Below, piece after piece: positions 38,568-47,332 of a DNA stretch of 64,000 nucleotides. The position numbers and the translations under genes are program-made. Source of the stretch: Vicingus serpentipes (GTDB taxonomy: Bacteria > Bacteroidota > Bacteroidia > Flavobacteriales_E > Vicingaceae); the NCBI GenBank assembly GCA_024103385.1, contig JAGFIT010000084.1, positions 1 to 64,000 of the forward strand, read 5' to 3'. The first letter of the stretch is position 1, and every line of letters starts with the position of its first letter. Below the pieces are notes generated by a model. That model did not search any database and was not told where the DNA came from. It saw nothing but the letters and a program-made list of their open reading frames with translations.

Positions 38568-39448
38568 TGAACAGAAAAACATTTATAAAATCACTGGCAA
38601 TTTTGCCATTAACAGCAGCAGCTATGAAACTAAAAGAATTAAATAAAATAACAGAATCAATGAGTAATACGGCTAAAATGCCTGTGTTGTTCTTAGGGCA
38701 TGGCAGCCCGATGAATGCCATCGAAGAAAATGAATTTGTAACAGGGTTTAGAAATATCGCCAAGAGCATTCCAAAGCCAAATGCTATTTTGTGCATTTCA
38801 GCCCATTGGGAAACAAAAGGAACTTTTGTAACGGCCATGCAAAACCCAACTACAATTCACGACTTTGGTGGCTTTCCGAAAGAGTTGTTTGCAGTTCAAT
38901 ACCCTGCACCCGGAAGTCCTGATTTAGCAAAACAAACAAAATCACTCATCACAAAAACTGAAGTAGGTTTAGATGAGAAATGGGGACTTGACCACGGTGC
39001 ATGGAGTGTGATAAAACATCTTTATCCGAATGCAGACATTCCAGTAATTCAGATGAGTATAGATTATAGTCAAAACCCACAATATCACTACGAACTGGCG
39101 CAGCAAATAAAATCATTGCGTGAAAAGGGCGTGTTGGTCATTGGGAGTGGAAACATCGTACACAATCTTGGTAAAGTGGAATGGGGAAGATTAAATGAAA
39201 CATTTGGTTATGATTGGGCACTTGAGGCAAACGATAAAATGAAAAAGTTTATTTATGACGGAAATCATAAAGAACTTATCAATTTCCGTTCTCAAGGAAA
39301 AGCGTTTGACTTAGCTATACCAACACCTGAACACTATTTGCCTTTGCTTTATTCATTAGCATTGCAGGACAGTAACGAAGAAGTAAAATTATTCAATGAC
39401 AAAGCAGTAGCAGGTGCATTGACGATGACTTCGTTAAAAATTGGGTAA
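38564..39448 (+). CDS. Class III extradiol dioxygenase (4,5-DOPA dioxygenase / YgiD type)
   Basis: The 294-residue protein has family motifs [18 protein letters not shown] with a metal-ligand His, [46 protein letters not shown] and [12 protein letters not shown]. It is a metal-dependent ring-cleavage dioxygenase acting on catechol-like substrates. Compared with YgiD it has about 35 extra N-terminal residues ([20 protein letters not shown]), which look like a signal peptide; a later start at MSNTAKMP would give the cytoplasmic form. The overlap with copB is odd but clear. Its pairing with pirin and SDR suggests handling of an aromatic or quinone compound. Confidence 0.9.
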   Translation: MMNRKTFIKSLAILPLTAAAMKLKELNKITESMSNTAKMPVLFLGHGSPMNAIEENEFVTGFRNIAKSIPKPNAILCISAHWETKGTFVTAMQNPTTIHDFGGFPKELFAVQYPAPGSPDLAKQTKSLITKTEVGLDEKWGLDHGAWSVIKHLYPNADIPVIQMSIDYSQNPQYHYELAQQIKSLREKGVLVIGSGNIVHNLGKVEWGRLNETFGYDWALEANDKMKKFIYDGNHKELINFRSQGKAFDLAIPTPEHYLPLLYSLALQDSNEEVKLFNDKAVAGALTMTSLKIG

Positions 39449-39651
39449 ATAAAATAAAAAGCATTTTGCATTTAAACTTTAGCATTATTTTCATATCATA
39501 AAATAACATCATTTCGATACACAAAATAATTAACTTAATGTAGTTCTGACAGTATGTTTTAGTTATAAAATTAGTTAAAACCATTGATTTTTATGGCTTT
39601 AAAAAATAATTGCAAAAAAACTTTATTAGTATCTATTAAAAAAAACTAAAA

Positions 39652-40266
39652 ATGAAATTTCAAAATCAAGTAATAGAAAAATCTCAAGAGCTTTTTTTTA
39701 AATACGGGTTAAAAAGTATTACCATGGATGATTTGGCAAGAGAGATGGCCATTTCTAAAAAAACACTTTATGCTTCTTTTAATAATAAACAGGAAATAAT
39801 AAATATTATCACGATTAAGCTAATAGAGGAACATGAGAGGGATTGTGTTGAAATTGAAAAGAATGCAAGTAATGCTATAGAGGAAATACTGATATACGTA
39901 AATAGTGTTAAATCTATTTTTCAACAATTTAATTATAGAATTACTTATGAGATGAAGAAGTATTATTCAGAATCGTGGGATATATTAAAAAACTATAAAA
40001 AAGAATTTCTCTTACAAAAAGTAAAAAATAATTTAAAGAGAGGAGTAAAAGAGGGGTTATATAGAGATAACTTGAATGTTGAAATTATTTCAAGTTTAAG
40101 AATGGAGCAAATGAAAATTATTTCAAATTCAGTACTATTTCTTTCAACTAATATTAATAAAATAGATGTTTCCCGAGAATTATTCTTTCAAATTCTTTAC
40201 GGGATGTCGACTATAAAAGGACATCGCCTAATTAATAAATACCTAGATATTGAAGAGGAAGAATAA
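39652..40266 (+). CDS. TetR-family transcriptional regulator
   Basis: The 204-residue protein has an N-terminal helix-turn-helix (about 8-55; KSQELFFKYGLKSITMDDLA, REMAISKKTLYASFNNKQEI) and an all-helical ligand domain. Its DNA reads as more AT-rich than the eight genes upstream, so it may belong to the older chromosome rather than the acquired run. The 203-base gap upstream holds nothing else recognisable. In this phylum such regulators often precede efflux genes. Here only decayed sequence follows, so the regulator may have lost its target operon. Confidence 0.9.
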   Translation: MKFQNQVIEKSQELFFKYGLKSITMDDLAREMAISKKTLYASFNNKQEIINIITIKLIEEHERDCVEIEKNASNAIEEILIYVNSVKSIFQQFNYRITYEMKKYYSESWDILKNYKKEFLLQKVKNNLKRGVKEGLYRDNLNVEIISSLRMEQMKIISNSVLFLSTNINKIDVSRELFFQILYGMSTIKGHRLINKYLDIEEEE

Positions 40267-40432
40267 CATCAAACAATTTTTTTAAATTAAAATGATAAGC
40301 AAAAAATTCTAAAGAAACAGTAAAGGAATAAAGGTACTGTTAGTTATCATAATTTTTATTAATATAGAAAGCTTTGCTCAGTAACAGAACTATACAACCA
40401 TAAAATTAAAAAAGCAAGATTAGTCGTAAAGA
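40267..40432 (+). other. Decayed sequence after TetR gene, possible signal-peptide remnant
   Basis: Translation reads MISKKF, stop, RNSKGIKVLLVIIIFINIES, FAQ, stop: a signal-peptide-like stretch with stops on both sides. This may be the broken start of an exported protein, such as the outer-membrane component that commonly follows a TetR gene. The evidence is thin. Confidence 0.3.
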
Positions 40433-40639
40433 ATGGACGTTTTAAAATCAAAGAAGTATAGAGGTGTAAGTGAGATGATAAAAGATTTATTCAAAAAAGC
40501 TATGACCATTCTTGTCTTATTCATTATTGGTTGTAGCAGTAAGCGTTGTGCTTTTGATGTTTACAGAAAAGGATACTTAATATTTGAAGCAGTTTCAGCT
40601 TATGGTACAGTTGGCCTTTCGAGAGGAATAACACGGTAA
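40433..40639 (+). pseudogene. Fragment of TrkH/KtrB potassium transporter
   Basis: The 68-codon frame ends in FEAVSAYGTVGLSRGIT, which is the selectivity-filter/pore region pattern of TrkH/KtrB proteins. It is preceded by a hydrophobic segment (FKKAMTILVLFIIG) as in those transporters. The rest of the roughly 500-residue protein is absent, and the match stops abruptly near 40638. It is a broken remnant, not a functional gene. Confidence 0.6.
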
Positions 40640-40722
40640 TTCGCCTCTGCAACGCTTCAGTTTTCTCCTGAAATTTCCTGAAGCCAGTAATAGCAACAAA
40701 TACAAATCCCCCTACGGGCTGC

Positions 40723-40758
40723 AAAAAACCACTTCAAGTTGAAGTGGTTTTTTTCTTT
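40723..40758 (+). terminator. Intrinsic terminator
   Basis: AACCACTTC, loop AAGTT, GAAGTGGTT followed by a run of T (AAGTGGTTTTTTT). The perfect stem and T-run make it strong. No intact gene ends directly upstream; it may be left from the decayed region or terminate the TetR transcript. Confidence 0.8.
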
Positions 40759-40896
40759 TTCAAAACTTTCTTTCCCAACAAGAAGTATATCCGAGTTAGC
40801 ATTCCTATATTACGCTAACATATTGTATAGCAATGTAATAATTATTTACTACATTTATCAGGCTAACTACTAAACAACTTCTAAACACTACTTGCT

Positions 40897-43800
40897 ATGA
40901 AAAAATTAATCTTAATTTTTATATGGAATTTTGCGATTATTAATATTGCCAACGCTCAATCTTACGACCCCGATTTCAGAGATGGTCGGATAATCATCAA
41001 ATTAAAAAAAGAAGTAAAAACAAAGTCTGATGTAGATCGAACAGACAAACACTCTTTCAGTTTAATAGAAAATGTTGCTGATTACCCCTCTATTAAAAAC
41101 GTACTGGAAAATTTTGACATCGCTACTTTTGAAAGACCTAGTTATTTTACCTATAAAAAAGAGTTAATGAAAATTTATCGTATCTCTTTTAATGATTATG
41201 CTAGAATTGATGAAATGATAGCAGAATTAGCTCAACTAGATGATGTCGAATTTGTGGAGAAGGAACCTCTCTACAAAACAACTTTCACTCCCAATGACAC
41301 TTATCACTCTGGGAATGACAAATGGTATCATACCCTGGTTGGTTCGCAAGCCGCATGGGATATTAGCACAGGAAGCAGTAACATTAAAGTAGCAATAGTT
41401 GACAATGCAGTTTTTGTCAACCATTCCGATTTAACTACTTTTTTACAAAGAGATGTTTCTGATAATGATAATGATGCAACGCCCCCCCAAACATATAACT
41501 CTTCTGCAGGTTGGTCGCACGGAACACATTGTGCTGGACTAGCTACTGCAAACATTAATAACAACCGAGGAATAGCATCTCTCGGTGGAGATGTGGAATT
41601 AATTGGAGTTAAAGCCTCTCCCAATACCGGAGCTTCAGGAACCATTTACGACACCTATGATGGAGTTCAATGGGCATGTAACAACGGAGCAAATGTAGTC
41701 AGCATGTCTTTTGGGTCTACTAATTTTAGCAATGCTTATCAAACCATGATTAACTCATACCCTAATGTAGTTTTCCTCGCTGCTGCTGGAAATGATAACA
41801 AAACAACTCTTCAATACCCTGCAGCATACGATAATGTAATTTGTGTAGGTTCAGTAGATGCAGATGATGATCGTTCAAACTTCTCTAATTATAACGGATC
41901 AACTCCTTTTGTGGATATTTGTGCCCCCGGTGGACATTCCTATGGAGGTTTATTAAGTACCGTGTACACTTCTGGAGGAAATGGCTATGCACGAATGGGA
42001 GGAACTTCTATGGCAACACCATTTGCTGCAGGATTAGTAGGCTTAATGCTAAGTGTAAATCCTGCACTAACACCTACAGAAATAGAAGCTTGTTTGATTA
42101 ATTCTGGGGTCAATGTCAATCAAAACATGGGGCCAAGAATAGATGCTCTTGCTGCATTACAATGTGCTCAGGCAACAGTTAATGGGGATCCTATTCCTGC
42201 TTTCACAGGAAATCCTAGAACCATTATTGAAGGTCAAACCGTAACTTTTATCAACAACTCAGCCGATGGAGGATTCCCAATAACTAACTATACATGGACA
42301 TTTCCAGGGGGAACTCCTAGCTCTTATGTTGGTGCAAATCCACCAGTAATTACTTATAATACTCCTGGTGTATATGATGTTACTTTATCCGTAACCAATT
42401 CTCAAAATACGGTTCCTTTAACAAAAACCAACTATATTAATGTTGGTCTTTTACCTTATGGTGGATGGATAGTTCAAAATTCTGGGTTTAGCGATGCTTC
42501 AAGGGGGATTAATTGGTTATCGATTGTAGATGCGAATACGGTTTGGGCTACACCTTATGATGGTTCAGCAACTGCAGCAAATAACATTCAAGAATTTACC
42601 AAAACTACTGATGGAGGAGATACTTGGACTGCTGGAACTATTAACTTAGGTAATCCTGCTTTAGGGCTTTCTATGATACATGCACTTGATGCCAATACAG
42701 CTTGGTTAGCAGCATTTCCAAATGCCTCTGGACAAACTGGGGGAATATGGAAGACGACTAATGGAGGTGCCAATTGGTCAAGACAAAATACTGCCTTATT
42801 TAATGATCCTGTATCTTTTACCAATGTAGTTTATTTTTGGGATGCCAATGAAGGATTCTGTCAAGGAGACCCAATAAATGGAGAGCATGAACTGTACAGA
42901 ACCACTAACGGGGGCACAACATGGACCCCTGTTCCTGGAGCAAATATCCCTAACCCTATCGCTACAGAATTTGGTTATACTAGAGGAATGGAAGTAGTTG
43001 GCGATAATGTTTGGTTTACAACCAATTTTGGCAGGATCTATCATTCCGCAAACAGAGGAATTAATTGGTCTGTTTACCAATCTCCTATTACAGATTTTGG
43101 AGGTGCAAGAGATGCTACTTCTAATGGAGACCTCTCATTTAAAGATGGTAATACAGGACTAATTATTGACAACAATAGCCAAGTTTACAAAACTACCGAT
43201 GGTGGCGCAAATTGGACTACAGTAACAACTACTGGAACGGTATTTAATTTTGGCTTATGTATGGTTGAAGGAACAGACACTGTATTCTCAACAGGAAATA
43301 GTCCTGCTGGTTCATCTTACAGTACTGATGGAGGAGTAACCTAGAACTTAATTGATAATCAGCCCCATTTATATGTAGACTTTATTGATGCTGCAACTGG
43401 TTGGTCAGGATGGTTTAGTAATGCAACCAACCCCGCAATAGAAGGTGTATGGAAATGGGGAAGCGTTTCTGCATTAGTAGCAGATTTTAAAGGAGTATCA
43501 AAAGTAGTATGTACAACTGATTCTGTGCAATTTACTGATTTAACAACTGGTGGAACTGTTACTTCTTGGAATTGGACTTTTCAAGGTGGATCTCCAGCCT
43601 CTTCAACAGATCAAAATCCAAAAGTACTTTTTGGTACTAGAGGAACTTATGATGTTTCCTTAACTGTTGATGATGGAAGTGGTCAAGTATCAGAAACTAA
43701 AGTAGATTATATTGATTCTCAATCCCCTTTACCTCAACCAAGTACTATTACAGGAGTAACTAATCCATGTGAGGATGACGTAGAGACTTATAATGTATCT

Positions 43801-44241
43801 AATTTTCCATTACCGAGAACTTTCTACACCTGGACGCTTCCAGCTACATGGGCTGGGGCTAGTGGAACGAGCTCTATTATAACAACTGTAGGATCAACTG
43901 GAGGGAATATTGAAGTAACTGCAGACAATGCGTGTGGCAGTAGTACACCGCGAACATTAGCTGTTACCGTATGTACTCCTGTAAGCATTAATGAATTAAA
44001 TAAAAAAGAGATAAATATTTACCCTAACCCTGCACAAAATACTATTCATATTTCTGGGGTATATAATAACAATAACATCGGAAATAAAGAAGTGAAAATT
44101 ATAGATGTTTTAGGAAAAACTATTTATTCATCAATTATTAATAGCACAAATTATCAAATAGATGTTTCTGAGTTGAGTAGAGGGGTATATTTTATCCAGT
44201 TAAACGATAATAAATTGATTAGTAAGTTTATTAAGGAATAA
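40897..44241 (+). pseudogene. Secreted subtilase (S8) with Asp-box and PKD domains and T9SS type A tail, interrupted by one amber codon
   Basis: One reading frame runs from 40897 to 44241, broken only by TAG at 43342-43344. A signal peptide ends near NAQ, followed by an inhibitor-like propeptide. The S8 catalytic residues are Asp169 (VAIVDNAV), His208 (WSHGTHCAG) and Ser371 (GGTSMATPFAAG). A PKD domain (about 435-515) is followed by a beta-propeller-like part with six Asp-boxes, five ending in Trp (TTDGGDTW, TTNGGANW, TTNGGTTW, SANRGINW, TTDGGANW). The sixth is STDGGVT followed by the stop. After it come a second PKD domain (WNWTFQGGSP) and the type A sorting domain (NIYPNPAQNTIHIS ... LSRGVYFIQL). 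The stop removes the sorting domain, so a truncated product would not be anchored. A TGG to TAG change is the simplest cause. Confidence 0.9.
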
Positions 44242-44326
44242 CTAAATGATAGTCTGTATAACAAAGATTAATTTATTCCAAAAAAAATATTTTTGTCCCT
44301 AAAGGGCAAAAGAATATATAAATAAG

Positions 44327-44355
44327 TTGGTTTTTTAAAAATATTTGTACATTTG
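44327..44355 (+). promoter_or_regulatory. Bacteroidota-type promoter of rpsT
   Basis: TTG at 44327-44329 and TACATTTG at 44348-44355 with an 18-base spacer match the Bacteroidota sigma-70 promoter. The rpsT start lies 40 bases downstream. Confidence 0.65.
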
Positions 44356-44395
44356 CAGTCCTTAAAATTTTAAGAAACAATAAAGAATAAAAGAT

Positions 44396-44647
44396 ATGGC
44401 TAATCATAAGTCGGCACTGAAGAGAATCAGACAAACAGCAAAAAGAACGCTACGTAACAAGTATCAACACAAAACTACTCGTAACGTTATTAAAGACATC
44501 AGAAATTCTACAGATAAAAAAGAAGCTCAAAAATTGCTTCCTACTGTTTCTTCTATGTTGGATAAATTGGCTAAAAACAATATTATTCATAAGAATAAAG
44601 CAGCTAACTTAAAATCTAGCCTAACGAAACATGTAGCTAGTTTATAA
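44396..44647 (+). CDS. rpsT: 30S ribosomal protein S20
   Basis: The 83-residue basic protein begins MANHKSALKRIRQTAKRTLR, continues NKYQHKTTRNVIKDIR, and has KLAKNNIIHKNKAANLKSSL near the end. This is the standard S20 pattern and length. S20 binds the 5' domain of 16S rRNA early in 30S assembly. It is a single-gene unit with its own promoter and a strong terminator. The unusual start context (AAGAT ATG GCT) without a Shine-Dalgarno is normal for this phylum. Confidence 0.97.
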   Translation: MANHKSALKRIRQTAKRTLRNKYQHKTTRNVIKDIRNSTDKKEAQKLLPTVSSMLDKLAKNNIIHKNKAANLKSSLTKHVASL

Positions 44648-44670
44648 GATAAAGTTCAATCGATACAATA

Positions 44671-44702
44671 AAAAAGGCTTTCCAATGGAAAGCCTTTTTT
44701 AT
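44671..44702 (+). terminator. Intrinsic terminator of rpsT
   Basis: AAAAAGGCTTTCC, loop AAT, GGAAAGCCTTTTTT. The perfect stem is flanked by A- and T-runs, so it can also serve the minus-strand operon ending at 44718. Confidence 0.9.
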
Positions 44703-44717
44703 TGCGTTATTTTCACC

Positions 44718-45881
44718 TTAAAGTGCTTGATTAATATCTGCTATAATATCATCAATATGCTCCAACCCAACAGAAACTCTTATTAACCCTGGTAGTATTC
44801 CAACCTCCTCTCTTTCCTCATCCGTTAATTTAGAATGAGTAGTAGATGCAGGGTGCGTTGCTATTGTTCTAGAGTCACCTAAATTGGCCGTCATAGAAAT
44901 CATTTTCAATTTATCCAAAAATCGCTTTCCTTTTTCTAACCCTCCTTTAACAATAAAAGTTACTATTCCTCCTCCTGCATACATTTGTTTTTTTGCTATA
45001 TCATACTTAGGATGAGAAGGCAAAAAAGGGTATTTCACCAATTCCACCTCTTGATGTTGCTCTAGCCATTCCGCTAGTTTTAATGCATTCTCTGAGTGCC
45101 TGTCCATACGAACAGGTAGTGTTTCTAAACTTTTAGACAATACCCATGCATTAAAAGGAGATAGAGCTGGTCCTGAATGACGTGCAAAACCTTGAATTTC
45201 ATCTATTAAGTTTGCATCACCAGCTATTAATCCTCCCATCACTCGTCCTTGCCCATCAATATATTTAGTTGCTGAATGAATAGATAAATTAGCCCCATAT
45301 TTAATTGGTTGTTGCAAATAAGGAGTTGCAAAACAGTTGTCAACAATAAACAGCAATTTATTCTTTTTACAGAAATTCCCCAACCACTCTAAATCTATAA
45401 TATCTATACCTGGGTTCGTTGGCGTTTCTATGTAAACAATTTTAGTATTTTCTTGAACATAGTCTTGCCAATTCTCTGTGTCATTAATATCTACATAAGA
45501 ATGAGAAATTCCCCACTTCGGTAAAATCTTGGTTAAAATAGTATGCGTGGACCCAAAAACAGAACGACATGATAACACATGATCACCCTGCTCTAATAAC
45601 GCCCCAAAAGCAGTAAACACCGCAGCCATTCCTGTTGCTGTTGCCCATCCAGCTTCTGCACCTTCCAATAAACAAATTTTATCAATTAACTCTGTGGTAT
45701 TCGGATTAGAAAATCGACTGTATATATTTCCTTGTATTTCATCAGAAAACATTGCCCGCATTTGCTCTGTATCATCAAACACAAAACTTGATGTTAAATG
45801 TAAAGGAGTAGAATGCTCATTAAATTCCGAACGTTCTAATTGAGTTCTAATAGCTAGTGTTTCAAATTTTTTCGACTTCAT
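44718..45881 (-). CDS. metZ: O-succinyl/acetyl-homoserine sulfhydrylase (Cys/Met metabolism PLP enzyme)
   Basis: The 387-residue PLP enzyme of the cystathionine gamma-synthase family contains YSRFSNPN, EGAEAGWATATGMAA, IVYIETPTNPG, VDNCFATPYLQQP, and the PLP lysine Lys206 in SATKYIDGQGR. The C-terminal LIRVSVGLEHIDDI is typical. The MetZ-type head (FETLAIRTQLERSEFNEHS) and the neighbourhood (metX, sulfite reductase) favour direct sulfhydrylation of activated homoserine to homocysteine over trans-sulfuration. It is the last gene of the minus-strand sulfur operon and ends at the shared bidirectional terminator. The exact acyl group (acetyl or succinyl) is not decided by sequence alone, but metX makes acetyl- or succinyl-homoserine in the same operon. 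Confidence 0.9.
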   Translation of the reverse strand: MKSKKFETLAIRTQLERSEFNEHSTPLHLTSSFVFDDTEQMRAMFSDEIQGNIYSRFSNPNTTELIDKICLLEGAEAGWATATGMAAVFTAFGALLEQGDHVLSCRSVFGSTHTILTKILPKWGISHSYVDINDTENWQDYVQENTKIVYIETPTNPGIDIIDLEWLGNFCKKNKLLFIVDNCFATPYLQQPIKYGANLSIHSATKYIDGQGRVMGGLIAGDANLIDEIQGFARHSGPALSPFNAWVLSKSLETLPVRMDRHSENALKLAEWLEQHQEVELVKYPFLPSHPKYDIAKKQMYAGGGIVTFIVKGGLEKGKRFLDKLKMISMTANLGDSRTIATHPASTTHSKLTDEEREEVGILPGLIRVSVGLEHIDDIIADINQAL

Positions 45882-45885
45882 TTAA

Positions 45886-46296
45886 TTACTTTATTGTATA
45901 GGTATAAGTTACCTTAATGTCTTTATTTAAACTCAAAGATACCGAGCAGTATTTAGTTAGTGTCAATTCAATGGCTTTCTCTACTTTATCGGCATCTAAA
46001 TCTCCATATAACGTAAAATGCAAATTAATTGTTTTAAAAGCTTTTGCGTCATCTTCATTTCTTGTACTTGATACCAACACCTCATAATCTAATAACTCTT
46101 GACGTTGCTTTTTAAGGATGAGCCCTAAATCAATACTCGCACATCCAGCCAACCCCATCAACACTAGTTCCATTGGACGAACACCCTTGCCTTCTCCTCC
46201 AATAGCTGGATTAGCATCAATGTTCACTTTTAAATTATCCGCATTACTCGCTTCAAAGTGAAAGGCTTTGTTTACACGTTTTAATTTTACTTCCAT
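45886..46296 (-). CDS. OsmC-family protein
   Basis: The 136-residue protein has GGEGKGVRPMELVLMGLAGC, with the first Cys at the end of a helix (ASIDLGLILKKQRQ), and a second Cys in TLTKYCSVSLSLNKDIKVTY. This is the OsmC fold in the sulfur-metabolism subgroup often found next to YeeE/YedE and met genes. It may handle thiol or persulfide substrates. It is 4 bases from metZ and 2 bases from the YeeE gene, so it is in the operon. Confidence 0.9.
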   Translation of the reverse strand: MEVKLKRVNKAFHFEASNADNLKVNIDANPAIGGEGKGVRPMELVLMGLAGCASIDLGLILKKQRQELLDYEVLVSSTRNEDDAKAFKTINLHFTLYGDLDADKVEKAIELTLTKYCSVSLSLNKDIKVTYTYTIK

Positions 46297-46298
46297 GT

Positions 46299-46712
46299 TT
46301 AATGTGGTAATTTATCTTTTATACTTCCGTAAACGAAAGTACCAATTAAGGCAAAAATAATCGGAATTAAAATGATATAATTGCCTGCTCCAAAATGAAT
46401 AAATAAAGGCGCAGGACAAGCTCCTACTATCGACCAGCCCAATCCAAAAATGATACCTCCTAACAAGTTAGATGTCACCATCAAGGGTTTTTTATCCAAA
46501 TTAATTGGTTTATTTTTAAAAGTAGTTGTATTTAGTTGCTTAATAATTAATACTGAAATAGCTCCAACAGCTACTGCTGACCCAATGACTCCAAACATAT
46601 GAAACGATTGAAAATGAAACATTTCTACTATTCGATACCAAGAAACTGCTTCTGATTTAATTAATACAAAACCAAAGAAACTTCCAAATAATATAAATTT
46701 CAACTGCTTCAT
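46299..46712 (-). CDS. YeeE/YedE-type sulfur transporter, C-terminal half (DUF6691-like)
   Basis: The 137-residue protein has four predicted membrane segments, with the characteristic GLGWSIVGACPAPLFIHFGAG motif (conserved Cys) near residue 95. In many Bacteroidota the thiosulfate transporter of the YeeE/TsuA group is encoded as two short proteins; this is the second half. It overlaps the first-half gene by 4 bases (46709-46712), showing coupled translation. Import of thiosulfate or another reduced sulfur compound fits its place between cysH and metZ. The substrate is inferred. Confidence 0.85.
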   Translation of the reverse strand: MKQLKFILFGSFFGFVLIKSEAVSWYRIVEMFHFQSFHMFGVIGSAVAVGAISVLIIKQLNTTTFKNKPINLDKKPLMVTSNLLGGIIFGLGWSIVGACPAPLFIHFGAGNYIILIPIIFALIGTFVYGSIKDKLPH

Positions 46713-47266
46713 AAGATGTTATCTAGGATTAAAAATGTCCCTATCAGCCCTCCAATAAAAAATCCTATTACGGCAATTAAAGAACCTAAACTCAATAAAG
46801 AGAGTCCCGTGATAGCATGTCCAGAAGTACAACCATTAGCATACCTAGTTCCAAAACCTATAAAAACCCCACCTGCAGCCAAAACTAATCCAAATACTGA
46901 AAACAAAGTATCCCATCGATACAACCCAATTGGAAAATAACCCGTAAACTCAATATTTTTTGATTGATAATATACCTGAGCGTCTTTACTTAATTCTCCA
47001 GGTAATACTTCTATTAAATGAAAAGCAAACACTCCTGCTATAACTATTCCTAAAACAAATAATAAAGACCAATATTCTTTTTTCAAATCATATTGAAAAT
47101 AAGATTTCTTTGATAACTTGGTAGCTGTACATACATGCCTAAATACACTTGAAACCCCAAATTGCTTATTACTACTCAACAATAATATTGGCACTATCAA
47201 GCCCACCAAAGGGCCTGAAACGTACCAAGGCCAAGGCTCCTTTAATATATATAAAATAGTATCCAT
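46709..47266 (-). CDS. YeeE/YedE-type sulfur transporter, N-terminal half
   Basis: The 185-residue protein has about five membrane segments. The family motif GTRYANGCTSGHAITGLSLL has the conserved Cys near residue 146, which in TsuA-type transporters relays thiosulfate. It also contains FRHVCTATKLS near residue 45. It is paired with the overlapping downstream half. A 66-base gap holding a known-type palindromic repeat separates it from cysH, so an internal promoter or processing site is possible. Confidence 0.87.
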   Translation of the reverse strand: MDTILYILKEPWPWYVSGPLVGLIVPILLLSSNKQFGVSSVFRHVCTATKLSKKSYFQYDLKKEYWSLLFVLGIVIAGVFAFHLIEVLPGELSKDAQVYYQSKNIEFTGYFPIGLYRWDTLFSVFGLVLAAGGVFIGFGTRYANGCTSGHAITGLSLLSLGSLIAVIGFFIGGLIGTFLILDNIL

Positions 47267-47289
47267 GTTAATTTAAATAAGCTAAAAAG

Positions 47290-47323
47290 AGATTGCTTCA
47301 TTCGTTCCTCCTTCGCAATGACG
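47290..47323. repeat. Short interspersed repeat (GATTGCTTC ... CGCAATGAC type)
   Basis: The stretch GATTGCTTCATTCGTTCC followed by TCCTTCGCAATGACG resembles the widespread bacterial interspersed element whose other strand reads CGTCATTGCGA ... GAAGCAATC. It lies in the gap between cysH and the YeeE gene. It is not coding. Confidence 0.55.
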
Positions 47324-47332
47324 TTATTTTTT

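Noticed and set aside
40524-40724. 66-codon minus-strand ORF over the TrkH fragment
   Set aside because: It overlaps a recognisable plus-strand pore motif. I could not name a family for it, and its lower part is the reverse of that motif.
40700-40725. Complete tRNA gene before the terminator at 40723
   Set aside because: Only a 3'-end-like stretch is present; there is no matching acceptor 5' strand, D arm or anticodon arm upstream.
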